A stretch of DNA of 64,000 nt from an uncultured Clostridia bacterium (lineage in GTDB: Bacteria; Bacillota; Clostridia; Christensenellales; CAG-917), in assembly GCA_934277615.1 (NCBI GenBank), contig CAKQUV010000006.1, positions 34,501-98,500 on the forward strand. Reading direction: 5' to 3'. Below are positions 20,201 to 27,446 of this stretch, piece by piece. The notes beneath the pieces are model-generated. The model searched no databases. It saw only the letters and a program-made list of their open reading frames with translations, and was not told the origin of the DNA. Made by a program: the position numbers and the translations under genes. Each line of letters starts with the position of its first letter. Positions within the stretch are counted from its first letter, which is position 1.

Positions 20201-23200
20201 CCATATATACAACCGCACTCTTGCTCTCAAACCTACTCAGCACGGTGTCCATAACCGCGTCGCTGCCGCTTGCGTCATAGAATGCCAATTGATTTTTGTC
20301 GCCGATTGTAGAATACGTTGCGCCTATCTGCAATTCGCCTTGTTTGAAGGTGTAATTGCCGTCGTTTGAAACAGTTTTTTGGCATACTCCTGCCATTGCA
20401 AGTACGTAATTGAACGAGCCTGCCTCACTGATTACGTCTTTGTCAAGCAGTATGTATTTGCCGTTCTTATTGTTGCTGACAACTCTATATGCATAATTCG
20501 TATCGCTTTCGACGTTAGAATACGTGGCGATATAAATCGTCCAACTGCCCTCGATAATCGGGCTGAGAACGCCGCCCGCTACGCCGCCTTTGGTGATGTC
20601 GGTGTTTCCGTCAAATTTGAAGCCGGTGGAAATGCTGTTTTCAAGCGTGCCGCCCTGCATATAACCGACAAGACCGCCCACGTTCTTACTGCCGCGATAG
20701 AGATCGCTTTCGCTGTTTGGCGTGGACTCGGATGCCGAAACGCTGTTTGAAATCGTGCCGCCTATCATCCTGCCGACAAGACCGCCCACGTAACTTGCGC
20801 CGTCTTTGCCGACGTAAACCGCATTGGAGTCAGTTGTATTGCCCGTGCCGATATTGACGATGCGGTTGAGGACGTGGGATTCCTGTTCGAGATAACCGAC
20901 GATGCCGCCAACGTACATATCGCCCGAAACAATCGCTTTGTTGTAGATTGCAAACGTCAGCTTGCCCTCGCTGTCTTCAGGACCATTGACAGGCTTGTTT
21001 TCAAGATAAAGCAACGCTTTCTTGAATACGCCGCCGACAAGACCGCCAACGTAATCCGCGCCGTAAACGGTTGCGATGTTCTGCGCCGAAGAGGGCTTGA
21101 ACGTAACGATATTGGCGTTTGGCGTAGCCGTGGTCGAGCCGTATCTTATGTTGTTGAAAATAAGCGTATCGCCGTTTTTATAGCCATCGATAATACCGAT
21201 TGCGCCGATTATGCCGCCGACATAGTTGTTTGCGTAAATCTTGCCGTTGTTTACAAATTTGAGGTCGCCGCCAAAGATGGTGCTGCCATTATTGTCCTTG
21301 CCTGCGCCCGAGGATACGTAGCCGATTATGCCGCCCACAAAGTCGCCGAACGGAGCCGTCGAAGTGCCGAAGGTGAGTTCGTTTGCGAGCGTTACCGCCC
21401 CTCTGTTGCCGTCGTTGATAGCCGCGCCGTTGGCGATGTTTGCGCCTTCGCCCAGCACGCCGATAATACCGCCGAAGAATGACGGTTGAAGTTTCGTAAC
21501 ACCTGAGTCCGCTTCGATTTTTACCGCATTGCCGCCAACGGTATAGTTGTTTGCAAACGCAAGCGTGGCGTCTTGCAAATAGCCGATAATTCCGCCGATA
21601 ACGCTTCCCTCGCTGTTGCCTTCGTCGTCTTGCTTGCCGAATTTGACGGTTGCATGCAAATAGTCATCGGCATAAGTGAGCGTGGTTTTATCCGTGCCGT
21701 TGCCGATAAACGAGCCGTAAAGCGCGCCGACATAATTTACGCCGATAACCTGCGCCTTTTCATACGGCTTGGCATCGATTGAATTGTAATAAAGCCTTGC
21801 GTTAAGGTTGAAAACATCCGCGCACTGCGACGCGTCAAGCTTGCCTGCAATCGCGCCTGCGTACGAGCCCGAGGACGTAACTTCAACGTTGCCTGTCGCC
21901 GAGAAATACAGGTCTTTGCCCTTTTCGGTGCCGTCTTCGTTTTTAGTTCCGTTGGCGTTGAATTGCGCCGCGCTTGTGATTATCCACTTGCCGACTATGC
22001 CGCCAACGTAGTCATGACCTTGGACTCTCGCATTTACAAGGTTGTCCGAACTATCCATTTTGTCATTGGTCGTATCGTAAAGCACGGTTGTACCTTCCGC
22101 ATAGCCGACAAAACCGCCGACGTTGTCATGACCGACAACAGACGGCGTAAAACCGCAAGAGAAGGTGCAATTATCGATAGTGCCGCCTATCATCTTGCCG
22201 ACAAGACCGCCAACGTAGTCTTTACCGACAATCTGCGCGCTTTCCGTATCGCCGTCGTCATTATACGACGCGCCGACCACGTACAAATCCTTGAAATACG
22301 TGCCTTCGACGTTGCCGAACAAGCCGACGTAATCCGTTTCGTGATTGTTGTAACAATATGAGATTTCAACGCACGTTCCCTCTGTATCGCTTGCGAAACA
22401 CGCCGCTTTGAACACTACTCCGCTGTTGCCGATAGGCTTAAACGTGCTGTCGAGAAGAATATTCGCCGTAACGACGAAATGTGCGTTTGCGTACGTCCTG
22501 TCCGTCGCCACCGTGCGACTATCTGCCGCAAGAACAAGACTTTCGTTTTGGGCAGAATCGCCGCTGTCGATAGAGTTCCACGCCTTAGCGCCGTTGATGA
22601 TTTGACTCAACCTCAAAAGTTGCGCCTGCGACGAAATGACATAGGGATTGTCTTTCGTGCCCCAACTTCTCACCGTTGTGGTGTTATTCCTCCATCCAAA
22701 GTCGCTGTCAAGGAGCGTGTAATATCTGCTTATATTGCCAACGATATTTGTATCCGTGCCCTCTGCGGTAATCTGCGTGCCTTCTCTTACGTGCTCGCCT
22801 GAATTGAGAGCGGCGACGAATTGGGTTATATTAAACTGGTCGCACGACTTGACTACGGTGCTAGGCTTTCCGTCCGCGCCGATAATAGTGTATTTTATAT
22901 ATAAAACAAAACTGTTTACGTCATAACTTCCTTTTTGATAGACGAGCACTTGCGGACGTTCAGTGCTGCTGCCGTTGAGTAAGAACAAGGATGCCGTGCC
23001 CTCATTGTGTTCAAGGTTGTATTTTTCCTGATTGGTTACGACAACGCTGTCCTTTGCGCCGAACCAGAAGTCCTCTCCAAACGTCTTTGACTCATCGTTT
23101 AGATTGTATTTTGAAATCGTAAACTTTGCGTTATATCTGCCCACGACCGCTCCGCCGAGAACGATATCATAAGTATAATAATACTCGCCTGCATTTTGCT

Positions 23201-26200
23201 TGCCGTGTTCGGTGCGGTTTAGCGTGCGATTTTGGTCGTCAAAATACACCACATAACGGCCGTAACCGCCCGTTGCGACTATTTGCGGAGTGATTGGATT
23301 GGTTACGACTTGCAATTGGTCGTTGTATTCTTTGGTTTGGTCTTGTGCTACGCGTTGTTTAAAAGCGATATCCTTCACTTCCGCGCGCACGCCGTTTGCG
23401 TTTGCATACTCGGAACCGCCATACGTGAAAGACGCGTCGTAATAGAACGTAAATTCGATTGCACTGTCAGTTTGTGCAACGTCTACACTACCTTTGTTTG
23501 CCGTTGCGCTTGTTTCGATTAAGGTCGGAGCAGCTACGTTTGTAAACAAATAATCACTGCTCGATACGGAACTCTCGCCCCAAATGCTCGAAGCATACTT
23601 GTCTACAGCCGTCGTGCCACTCACTTTGAAGCCGTTGATATTTTTGGACAAAATATCCGTCCAAGCAACGTCCGTCCACGTGTTTCCGCGCACTTGCGCC
23701 GTGAGCGTCAAATTCGTGAAAAACACCTTGCCGAGAGTGTTGAAACCTGTATTGTTTGCGTTAAGCGGGAAAAAGCCCCAAGAATTTGTGACTTTGTAAT
23801 TGCTTAATACCTCGCCGTTGTATGCGCCGCCGACGATTGCGCCAATCGTATTAGCTTTTGCGGTGAGTTTGTGATCGTTATCGACAACAACGTAGCAATG
23901 GTCGATTGTGAAATATCCGCTTGACGTGCCGCCGCCGACTATACCTGCGACGCATTTACGTCCCGTTACGTTTGAATAGTTGTAGCAGTACTCGACAAGC
24001 GCGGCACTTGCGTTCGTTCCGGCTGCATACAAGTATCCGACGATGCCGCCCGTGCTATCGCCCGTGCTTGTATCCGCATCGTCCGCTCTTGCGATTTCTC
24101 CGACGTTGTAGCAGTTGAAGATATGTATTATGAGTTTGTTGGTGCCGAGCGATACCGTTTTTGTGTAAGCACGACCGACTATACCGCCCGTATTATCCGC
24201 TTTTGACGTGATTTTGCCGCTGTTGGCGCACTTGGAAATATTGAGAGCCGTTATATTGTCGGTGTCCTTAACCACGCCGCCCAAAATACCGCCGACGTTG
24301 CTCGTTGCCGTGATATCTTTGGTGTTGGCGCAGCCCTCAATCGTCACGGAAACGCTGTCATCCGCAAAAATACCGCCGATAATGCCGCCTGCGTATTCGT
24401 TTGACGATGTCGTTGTCACGTTTGAATTAAATGTCACGGTTGCATTGTTCGTGCAGTTCGTTATCGTCATGCTGCTTGCAATGCCGCCGAATATACCGCC
24501 GATATAATTTACGCCGCTTATAGCCGCATTGTTGGTAAGATTGCTGAAGGTCAAGCCCGATTTCTTGACGTACGCAAAGAAACCGCCTGCATAATCGCCC
24601 GTTGCGGTTACGGTTGCGTTGTTGGTTGCGCTTGACGTCAAACTCAACGCTCCGATGCTGTAACCAATCACGCCGCCAACGTAGCTTGCGCCGTTCAAAG
24701 TTGCGCCGACATTGGAAACGCCGCTTATAGTCACACTTCCGTCCGTATCGTTGAAACCGACAACGCCGCCAACCGAACTTCTGCCCTTGACGGGAATATT
24801 GTCAATTGCAAACGTACCGTTGATTGTACCCGTGTTGTAACCCACGATACCGCCAACGTTGTCGTTGGTCTTGCCGTCTACGTTGTCGTTGGTCTTGCCG
24901 TCTACGTTGCCGCTATTGGTAAGCGTGCCTGTTACGGTTGCGCCGGATACGTTCCAGCCTACGATACCGCCTACGTCGTTGCCTTCTGCCGTAACCGTGC
25001 CGGAATTGGTTGCTCCGTCTATAATCGCGCCCTCGAGAACGCCGACGATTCCACCGACATCGCCTCCGCCGCTGACGTCGCCTGAATTGGTTGCGCCCGA
25101 AAGCGTTTTGTCTGTGATGCCGTCTATTTTGAAATACCCGATAACGCCGCCCACTCTGCTTGACGAAGTTGCAGAAACGGTGCCGTTGTTGGTAAGTGTA
25201 CCGCTAAATTTGACGTTGAGTGCATAACCTACAATACCGCCGATATGCTCGCCGCCGGTTGACGTAACGGTGCCGTTATTGGTGGTGGTGCCGCTTATCG
25301 TCCCCGAAAGCATTTGACCTGCGATACCGCCTATATCATCGCCGCTGCCGCCGGAAGAAACTCCAACCTCGCCGTTGTTGCTACATCCGTTTATGATTAT
25401 CGTGCCTCTCGCAAATCCGATAATACCGCCAACAATCTTAGAACCACTGACTTTGCCATTGTTAACGCACCCTATAATCGTAGTTTCGGAATCGGCATGG
25501 GTGTTTGCTATAATACCGCCGTCTTGTTCTTTACTCGAACTGATTTCCGCATAGTTTACACATCCGCTTATCGTTGCTTTGGCGCCACTTGGAACAAATC
25601 CTACAAATGCCGCCGCATCCGTGGAAGTCGAGATTATCTTTGATTTCGTATCACTCGCCGCACCTATTGTCAAATCATTGATTGCGCCACCATTGCCGAG
25701 CGTGCCGACAAGCGCACCTCTTGCGTTTGTGGCGTTTATAACAAGGTCAAGCAACGCGCAATTATCGCCATTGATTGTACCCCTGAACACGGGTGAATTG
25801 TTGCCTATGTAATTTGCAATCGGTGTAAAAGCCGTGCCGAGCATATTGATATATTTGCCTGCCGCGACACCGTATTTTGCAGTATTTTGGTCGTGGTCGC
25901 TATTAGGAACAACGTTGAATATACTTCCGTATAATCCGTTTGACACCCAATTTGTAGTATCGTCAGCGGCTTTACCATAACGATTTATTGCACATGCAAG
26001 TGTTTCAAAATCTTCGCGGCAAGTCAGTTCAAACGGAGAAGAGGTCTTTGTGCCGTACATTTGCACGTATTCATATTGCTCAAGCGTGTTGGCTACGTTA
26101 TCGACAACTCTGAACTTGTAAACGCCGCCCTTATCGGCAGTCCAAGTTGCAGTCTTTGTATCGTCGCTTATATTCGGCGTGATTTCAAACTCTTCTCCAC

Positions 26201-27083
26201 CGTTTCTCGACGCATAAATTTTGTAAATGCCTGCCGTTGCATCGTTAAACGTAAACTCGGTGGAACCGTTTGTGTGTGTTATTGTAGGCTTGGTCGTATC
26301 TTTACGATAGATATCAACCCAAAAAGATTTGACATAACCATTACAACTATAGTTCCTCGCCGATTCCCAAATGTTTAATTTTACTGTCCAACTATAACTA
26401 TTAGATGCAAAACTTGCCGAATTAGCAAGTAAATCAGTACCTGTAGTTGTAACGGACGCTTCTCCTGTCTTATTCTTACTAACTTCAACCTCATTACCAA
26501 CAGTTATGTTTGTGCCAACACCAGATTCAACCGCAGTAACTACACGCATTTTAAAGAAGTCAGAACCACCACGATTATATACACCGATATCTGACTTTAA
26601 TTTAACATCACCAATAGCACCATTCTCAAGCGCTTTAGCAATAGAGCCATTAAAAGTTAATCCCCACCAAAAATCCTTATCCCTATCACCAGATTTGTTG
26701 GTACTGAAACCCATTTGTGCATTTGATACTAAGGGTTGATAATAATATGTTCCGCCACCACCTGTAAGCGAAAAAACCGAAACTTGACGAGAATAATTGG
26801 TATAAGTGTAAGGATAGTTGTCACTAAGGTTGTTTGCATCCGTTGTCGAATTATAATTTGTAAACGTATTATTTGGAGTCCAAATTTTTGCCGTATCATC
26901 CCATGTCGCGTCCGCGACGTTGCTCTCGATTATGCCGTTTTGTTGGAGATTTTCTTCTATGCCGAAAGCACCGGAGAGTGTGCCGGCAAAGACAAGGACA
27001 AACAATGTCGCAAGCAATATCGCGCTGCCCGCGCCTTTCAACAATTTCCGTATCGTTCTCTGCCCTGTCCTTGTGTTTTTCAT
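8235..27083 (-). CDS. Giant GLUG/MBG-repeat surface protein
   Basis: 6,282 residues from ATG at 27083, which has GGAGAG 8 bases upstream; in-frame starts further up lie in a repeat array. Residues 1-40 are a signal peptide. Next comes an N-terminal domain with an Ig-like segment (to about 370). GLUG-type repeats follow (VGGIVGY-like turn, then NxGxVxG) in five blocks, near DNA 25900-23780, 22670-20560, 19780-18300, 17300-14640 and 9350-8890; I count 60-70 turns by eye. Between blocks lie MBG/YDG-type beta domains (23500-23050 and about 13600-10200). The C-terminus has no LPXTG, SLH or choline-binding motif. It is probably a secreted adhesin or matrix scaffold. Anchoring is unknown. It is first in an operon with SipW-type and LRR proteins. 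Confidence 0.9.
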   Translation of the reverse strand: MKNTRTGQRTIRKLLKGAGSAILLATLFVLVFAGTLSGAFGIEENLQQNGIIESNVADATWDDTAKIWTPNNTFTNYNSTTDANNLSDNYPYTYTNYSRQVSVFSLTGGGGTYYYQPLVSNAQMGFSTNKSGDRDKDFWWGLTFNGSIAKALENGAIGDVKLKSDIGVYNRGGSDFFKMRVVTAVESGVGTNITVGNEVEVSKNKTGEASVTTTGTDLLANSASFASNSYSWTVKLNIWESARNYSCNGYVKSFWVDIYRKDTTKPTITHTNGSTEFTFNDATAGIYKIYASRNGGEEFEITPNISDDTKTATWTADKGGVYKFRVVDNVANTLEQYEYVQMYGTKTSSPFELTCREDFETLACAINRYGKAADDTTNWVSNGLYGSIFNVVPNSDHDQNTAKYGVAAGKYINMLGTAFTPIANYIGNNSPVFRGTINGDNCALLDLVINATNARGALVGTLGNGGAINDLTIGAASDTKSKIISTSTDAAAFVGFVPSGAKATISGCVNYAEISSSKEQDGGIIANTHADSETTIIGCVNNGKVSGSKIVGGIIGFARGTIIINGCSNNGEVGVSSGGSGDDIGGIAGQMLSGTISGTTTNNGTVTSTGGEHIGGIVGYALNVKFSGTLTNNGTVSATSSSRVGGVIGYFKIDGITDKTLSGATNSGDVSGGGDVGGIVGVLEGAIIDGATNSGTVTAEGNDVGGIVGWNVSGATVTGTLTNSGNVDGKTNDNVDGKTNDNVGGIVGYNTGTINGTFAIDNIPVKGRSSVGGVVGFNDTDGSVTISGVSNVGATLNGASYVGGVIGYSIGALSLTSSATNNATVTATGDYAGGFFAYVKKSGLTFSNLTNNAAISGVNYIGGIFGGIASSMTITNCTNNATVTFNSNVTTTSSNEYAGGIIGGIFADDSVSVTIEGCANTKDITATSNVGGILGGVVKDTDNITALNISKCANSGKITSKADNTGGIVGRAYTKTVSLGTNKLIIHIFNCYNVGEIARADDADTSTGDSTGGIVGYLYAAGTNASAALVEYCYNYSNVTGRKCVAGIVGGGTSSGYFTIDHCYVVVDNDHKLTAKANTIGAIVGGAYNGEVLSNYKVTNSWGFFPLNANNTGFNTLGKVFFTNLTLTAQVRGNTWTDVAWTDILSKNINGFKVSGTTAVDKYASSIWGESSVSSSDYLFTNVAAPTLIETSATANKGSVDVAQTDSAIEFTFYYDASFTYGGSEYANANGVRAEVKDIAFKQRVAQDQTKEYNDQLQVVTNPITPQIVATGGYGRYVVYFDDQNRTLNRTEHGKQNAGEYYYTYDIVLGGAVVGRYNAKFTISKYNLNDESKTFGEDFWFGAKDSVVVTNQEKYNLEHNEGTASLFLLNGSSTERPQVLVYQKGSYDVNSFVLYIKYTIIGADGKPSTVVKSCDQFNITQFVAALNSGEHVREGTQITAEGTDTNIVGNISRYYTLLDSDFGWRNNTTTVRSWGTKDNPYVISSQAQLLRLSQIINGAKAWNSIDSGDSAQNESLVLAADSRTVATDRTYANAHFVVTANILLDSTFKPIGNSGVVFKAACFASDTEGTCVEISYCYNNHETDYVGLFGNVEGTYFKDLYVVGASYNDDGDTESAQIVGKDYVGGLVGKMIGGTIDNCTFSCGFTPSVVGHDNVGGFVGYAEGTTVLYDTTNDKMDSSDNLVNARVQGHDYVGGIVGKWIITSAAQFNANGTKNEDGTEKGKDLYFSATGNVEVTSSGSYAGAIAGKLDASQCADVFNLNARLYYNSIDAKPYEKAQVIGVNYVGALYGSFIGNGTDKTTLTYADDYLHATVKFGKQDDEGNSEGSVIGGIIGYLQDATLAFANNYTVGGNAVKIEADSGVTKLQPSFFGGIIGVLGEGANIANGAAINDGNRGAVTLANELTFGTSTAPFGDFVGGIIGYVSSGAGKDNNGSTIFGGDLKFVNNGKIYANNYVGGIIGAIGIIDGYKNGDTLIFNNIRYGSTTATPNANIVTFKPSSAQNIATVYGADYVGGLVGGVFKKALLYLENKPVNGPEDSEGKLTFAIYNKAIVSGDMYVGGIVGYLEQESHVLNRIVNIGTGNTTDSNAVYVGKDGASYVGGLVGRMIGGTISNSVSASESTPNSESDLYRGSKNVGGLVGYMQGGTLENSISTGFKFDGNTDITKGGVAGGVLSPIIEGSWTIYIATYSNVESDTNYAYRVVSNNKNGKYILLDKDVISEAGSFNYVLAMAGVCQKTVSNDGNYTFKQGELQIGATYSTIGDKNQLAFYDASGSDAVMDTVLSRFESKSAVVYMGVPMYDGTSFSVCKTKVVFKDIARFLESEIEINPEDIANARKIYNLDSSMSDEAVKTYLLLQMSLVNVAKGYQAPSGAKYSEDSNLKYAYYADVVAGGTRYDSNGYITNIKANIYFKGVIIGTSEADVNAKGQVGDYDSGNLELGSEQNPYTISTQNEWNEFAWSIYSGTNTYTNAHIKLLTDVTVTKSASHTGINNATYTFGSLTTNTGKGAYATDNVGYNFAGSIANNNTGGKSFQGHFDGNGKKITITYTSGNYHNVSVFPNAKGASFKNLTIEGYIVAGSAESETRVTTGNGLTNDQTAKLEYNAASDIAGFVGKPLGDIKFENCTNNTDVIGYSRVAGFAGFSTSDAQITFIGCVNKGNIESLEGSKFTKNAVQEVGAPDDYSYGTGGLIAYATNDITIESCLNTGKIKGKTKVGGLVGRVTAVTNIQNSANTGHIEATEYNIFMVSSDSDYDKKRATNAWSRVGGIIGEAGKASTLNMFACYNTGHIRGLSNIAGGLVGIIGTIPDDKKSTSAQADHMATIAYSYNTGKIIVGYKSYRGIPQFGSSGYNFNGSLAGGIVGVAVQLTMRYCYNTGDIDAYGGNSTRALTEWQSRNGGILAEAATESGVTHEVKIENCYSVGKIRIMEANKASSETHYSADIVGFIQEDDTSKANVTVNNSYGIANNIINKKDNKDAYYSGWNNQDGGSIEKVRTGETLENLAQLTAVMKSGGTVGTIKSLATTWNASKATIGAQNTTGYKAGSSYGYIYLPGCLPQLAVFAVDTYNGLSMNSQNYGYDDNYGSYRTQDAGDEYSPYVIRDGIDLLGLQALVDLGYTFSGKYIEFANGTNNITLDENMASDTALIINLPTDGSTSRPSATAAYKFSSKASPSFTTASDWKTGKSYHLFALGGVLKQDNTSTNTYNAWKASNHAYGTNGTLAANAAFDTQNFLPIGRKGGNNVFKGTISGEWSVKDQDGKVVEKGVTEIANLRIAYKGYAGLFGNVQDAEVRSIGASGSVIAYANGTSVSSRSIAGGIVAAAYGSSIIDGCEAGSGNRTLEVYAYGTSQTYSDSDIENITTAAGGIVGRANTAKSGLYYDGTTLTVKNNKVVNAKVQSAKDNIGGIIGYVYATYSAKNRNNRVEIASNLVQEATISAIPFDTALTDVGTRTGGILGYSNLHLSIIVRECVVGDDSAANKVNILGENRIGGIVGETPDAVNEISGCKVLQSATIKRGNSWGDVSNAGEGGTAIGGIVGLTFNAEGTDPITTTFSGNIVFKGKIVIDVQTKYNSVNDRSNDGVVRNVGGIVGDMGSGARIATGSEIEVGGTIEIAAAVDTDHFNRNIGGVAGRTDDVAFSGTFKVAPTITAKTAYQIGGFIGKNNGIVNILADDTDIQIGGNITASHDVGGFIGYNNSKSTLLIGADQYRAVNYDDALSIRIVNSVNDAEKKATIDTLIKGTGDNVGGIVGNSAEGGVVKIVKGVIVNAGQVAGNSNIGGIIGYSDGALSTGGSNYGSAILQITNEGKVVGEGDFVGGVIGRLNSGRIAGRFVNKGNVKGRDYVGGSIGYVAKGASIESLDGKTEFINEAVAVATQSDALVAADNAVADDSKFNVVGINYVGGSIGMLLGQSLGNEQFKVEFRSKGTVNGEKYVGGSIGVLAGKTGYTDFISEGAMLNVGATTAVGGSVGFIGVPNSLVISKNEKERITSANIVVSHTHFEANGILQLLKATEKPSADKEYVWGGIGGAIGAIGNKDDNLFDNTNSDKWTNNTYYARGTVTAEGYYHVGGIVGLIKADNITIANMLAYGTTVVGGKNVGGIVGATIGKKTVIDSAYSISPDSGGGIFTATDGNAGGIIGLARVADSSNGYKAEDDTDASTSYWVKGYTNAELAGSSVTNLQTTLGRYRLAFETYNQEGKTVTVVFTKELIGTGATTTDASTSDDTTTGGDDTDEEVAIYPTPYAYYESVGTHSVKIYDGTTVTYTASEDEANENEGYVLIDENLTWQEYFDITVGKDDNNKSKITYEEKVGAWVETVSDWKQYSTGTKATGWYFVYSKDQNGENNQIGTISAKHTVSTADGYSDLWYWKRIANAYTLSERNAGYDDDSKANSPYAHNPLYSVIVRESVDGTISTVPHKGTLYATATAANFKNNPSASGYYMYIASSGNTKPTSVNHDGKFFIQAEGGVSQNVAVYYRSIAMGSALTYNGYERYAPISLSGDIKYDSTLSDQSAVNPDNKNSYFYNAVNKDNETPKIAKTYYTTVSVYYFDDEGKPYVVGGINEGAWRINKRELTLAQKGMDTKYIYGEKYESSDGEKNESGGIITTLTLQNVVSPDKGTFKFTISITDGNDKELAKITWDPTVNPNVKITQNSQEITVANPKWENVENTKAASDKKYTINNESDGKAYGASFNIIYKMAKTYKVKISNNDISDKTNYQVKNTTYELTVERRSLSLTLSPTSAQFNNSTHTATWTIGGKGILATDNVATVLSQFAPTVYAVLGDDSKTPTYSTNTTWTNVGEAIELKDSNNAVIAKFEVSGNTIKVSQAKNVGSYYIVFGKPSDDCNYKFESEAENYTPGKFTISVNTLTVTWSTVHPNGYHTYDSSTVGQIIATIKPESSIQTDYKTFVLDYFTQNLSGTKLDNVNEVSGQTAIFTFVTSVNATTYSVGLKSSGKVSDVNCRVEYKNATNNSNGLSTKTYKINPKELTLNFVGMPQNGIGVYPNYTYNTKAQGLSSIEVDGICGSDSVYLTVASTMDDNTISVASNGKVSNRKLNVTLAKGFINANLPNESYGATVTLGSGGATSNYVLSGPTSTSWKISPKKLTIADIADGEVDYDATAHYPSIEMTAADTFGVVNKVEGKTGVFTYGDDTITVNYTDSSQKGVFVNAGIYTISVASQNTITATRNNVAVPSTNYSVVSKPNNQVTFTINAATVEIIWNTYDRSRPFVYKKNVKQGLTIASLIFTANGKSETKPISGGKFEGYGNDKLIVGITDGKINAGTGYTMEYDGHSLVAGTTNSGIAPIKENYSFTGGLVSGKFNIDKSILKIERPSGGISKVYDATQIVPDEQLKNIGYTISSTNGGEYRSISKDAFNISAKYNDKNVASGIAITFTYSLKSTYDKNYAYATSTEDANIGTITPATITVTLDKLRNGRATRAFGENSGGINVFYGGAKGAVNGVKNNKSNTYRLGEGFTISGFPSAETSGVVKVLARYVEVGKDRAAFDGYVNFVYNNGTDFVKGRATDARVLQDNLFKSLVFSIEDCKENSNASANYNFKVVDTDGKTMSSTIGTSETSVTVYDSQDTKNKDRGESSQKITIEITVKTYKIKYDNTTQSYANADGTYNTKWEKVVAVDVPDDISVTVENGWMEENGAPKIYKEYTVIRGSQGNKKLSASVTGENGKQLNYNMTNQPVLTIGYFVEENSDTFEIGSLSSLLIASYYWWVSANSGDPEFNQVVNTTVTWVALISDAEYEAGAAFTVPSNAPVPPETANVKTWDGYFEWLETEAGGNHVVFLNETGEENERGTWGYYYTTTTGAGDVKKYSSFKQIRDINGTFTQSDIEMLDGFFRVYDETSGDTVKKEWGNGGEFITNFLKVGVGNVAVAIGSIFKSLENGFTGTYDGGGYVIEYFNIMSFVGDNSTENNVGMFDVLGGNATVKNLHLRNFSITSDKGNVGGIAGKALTGANAIENVSWHGTISMSGDGNVGGLIGLSARSIDKAIALGTINAKGGNIGGLIGSIEKDSSSQANVGVSNAVSFVYIDATGNVGAITASSNGATATNAFYLANSAWTRSSGALAVSNGTYGTAKTYTQLIDGEAIAGVVNVGSRSGYVADTDGKKYYQGSAKGVYDVLDDFDYANQASDSIKNMNARQSLRLKDIIDVYMLMYDIKETVGTIDSTPIKVYTISSSSWLVGTGHGTDSSKIEISNRQQVALLRELRFASFILTADVVATATSVGDYAYSGAFFGSVTVESGKSYTIDFGSGKSAFEKEANENSVPYKQNTQTV
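24856..24903 (-). repeat. Exact 24-base tandem duplication inside the giant gene
   Basis: Two identical adjacent 24-base units encode VDGKTNDN twice inside one GLUG repeat. It is in frame and identical at every base, which suggests a recent slippage event that lengthens one loop. Confidence 0.9.
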
Positions 27084-27105
27084 AATGTGTCTCTCCGTAT
27101 GTTTA

Positions 27106-27260
27106 TTTGCGCTATGCACAAGTGATATTGCGCTTGTAAGCGCAGCGATATTTTTGTCTTGCGCCAAAAGTGATATTTGCCTTTGGCAAGTGATATTCGC
27201 ACCGTGTGCGAGTTCATATGGAATATTCCACATAAACACCAAGCAAGCGATATAGCGAAA
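27106..27260 (-). repeat. GTGATATT repeat array with variable mini-hairpins
   Basis: The box AGTGATATT or AGCGATATT occurs at 27121, 27144, 27169 and 27189, with degenerate copies near 27211 and 27247, at 20-25 base spacing. Between boxes lie short, different palindromes: GCGCTTGTAAGCGC, TGCCTTTGGCA, CGCACCGTGTGCG. The conserved part is the spacer and the variable part is self-complementary. The array lies just upstream of the giant gene start. It is not a CRISPR: units are too short and the variable pieces are palindromic. Confidence 0.75.
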
Positions 27261-27319
27261 CTGTGATTTGAGTTTTTATCCATGCTTGAACTGATAGCGT
27301 GTATCGGTTGCGCGGTAGT

Positions 27320-27393
27320 AGAACAATAAGGCTAGCGTGGCGTTAGACAATGAACTTGTGAGTTGTCTTTGCCACAGCGACGACTTTTGTTCT
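27320..27393 (-). promoter_or_regulatory. Foldable leader RNA in front of the giant gene
   Basis: Nested pairing on the minus strand: AGAACAA with TTGTTCT as outer stem, GTGGC with GCCAC as middle stem, then AGACAA with TTGTCT, and AACT with AGTT at the tip. It begins about 20 bases after the predicted transcription start and about 300 bases before the ATG. I do not recognise it as a named riboswitch class. Confidence 0.45.
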
Positions 27394-27417
27394 CGCCTAT
27401 ATGCGCGTGATTTATAT

Positions 27418-27446
27418 ATTTTATAATATATATACAATTACGACAA
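27418..27446 (-). promoter_or_regulatory. Putative promoter of the surface-protein operon
   Basis: Minus strand TTGTCG, 17-base spacer, TAAAAT, in an AT-rich stretch. It would give a leader of about 330 bases carrying the foldable RNA and the GTGATATT array. Confidence 0.45.

Noticed and set aside
27106..27260. CRISPR array
   Set aside because: Repeat units are about 9 bases and the intervals are palindromic and only 11-16 bases; no cas gene is nearby.
27320..27393. Cyclic di-GMP riboswitch before the giant gene
   Set aside because: The conserved core sequences of the class I aptamer as I know them are not present; only generic stem pairing is seen.
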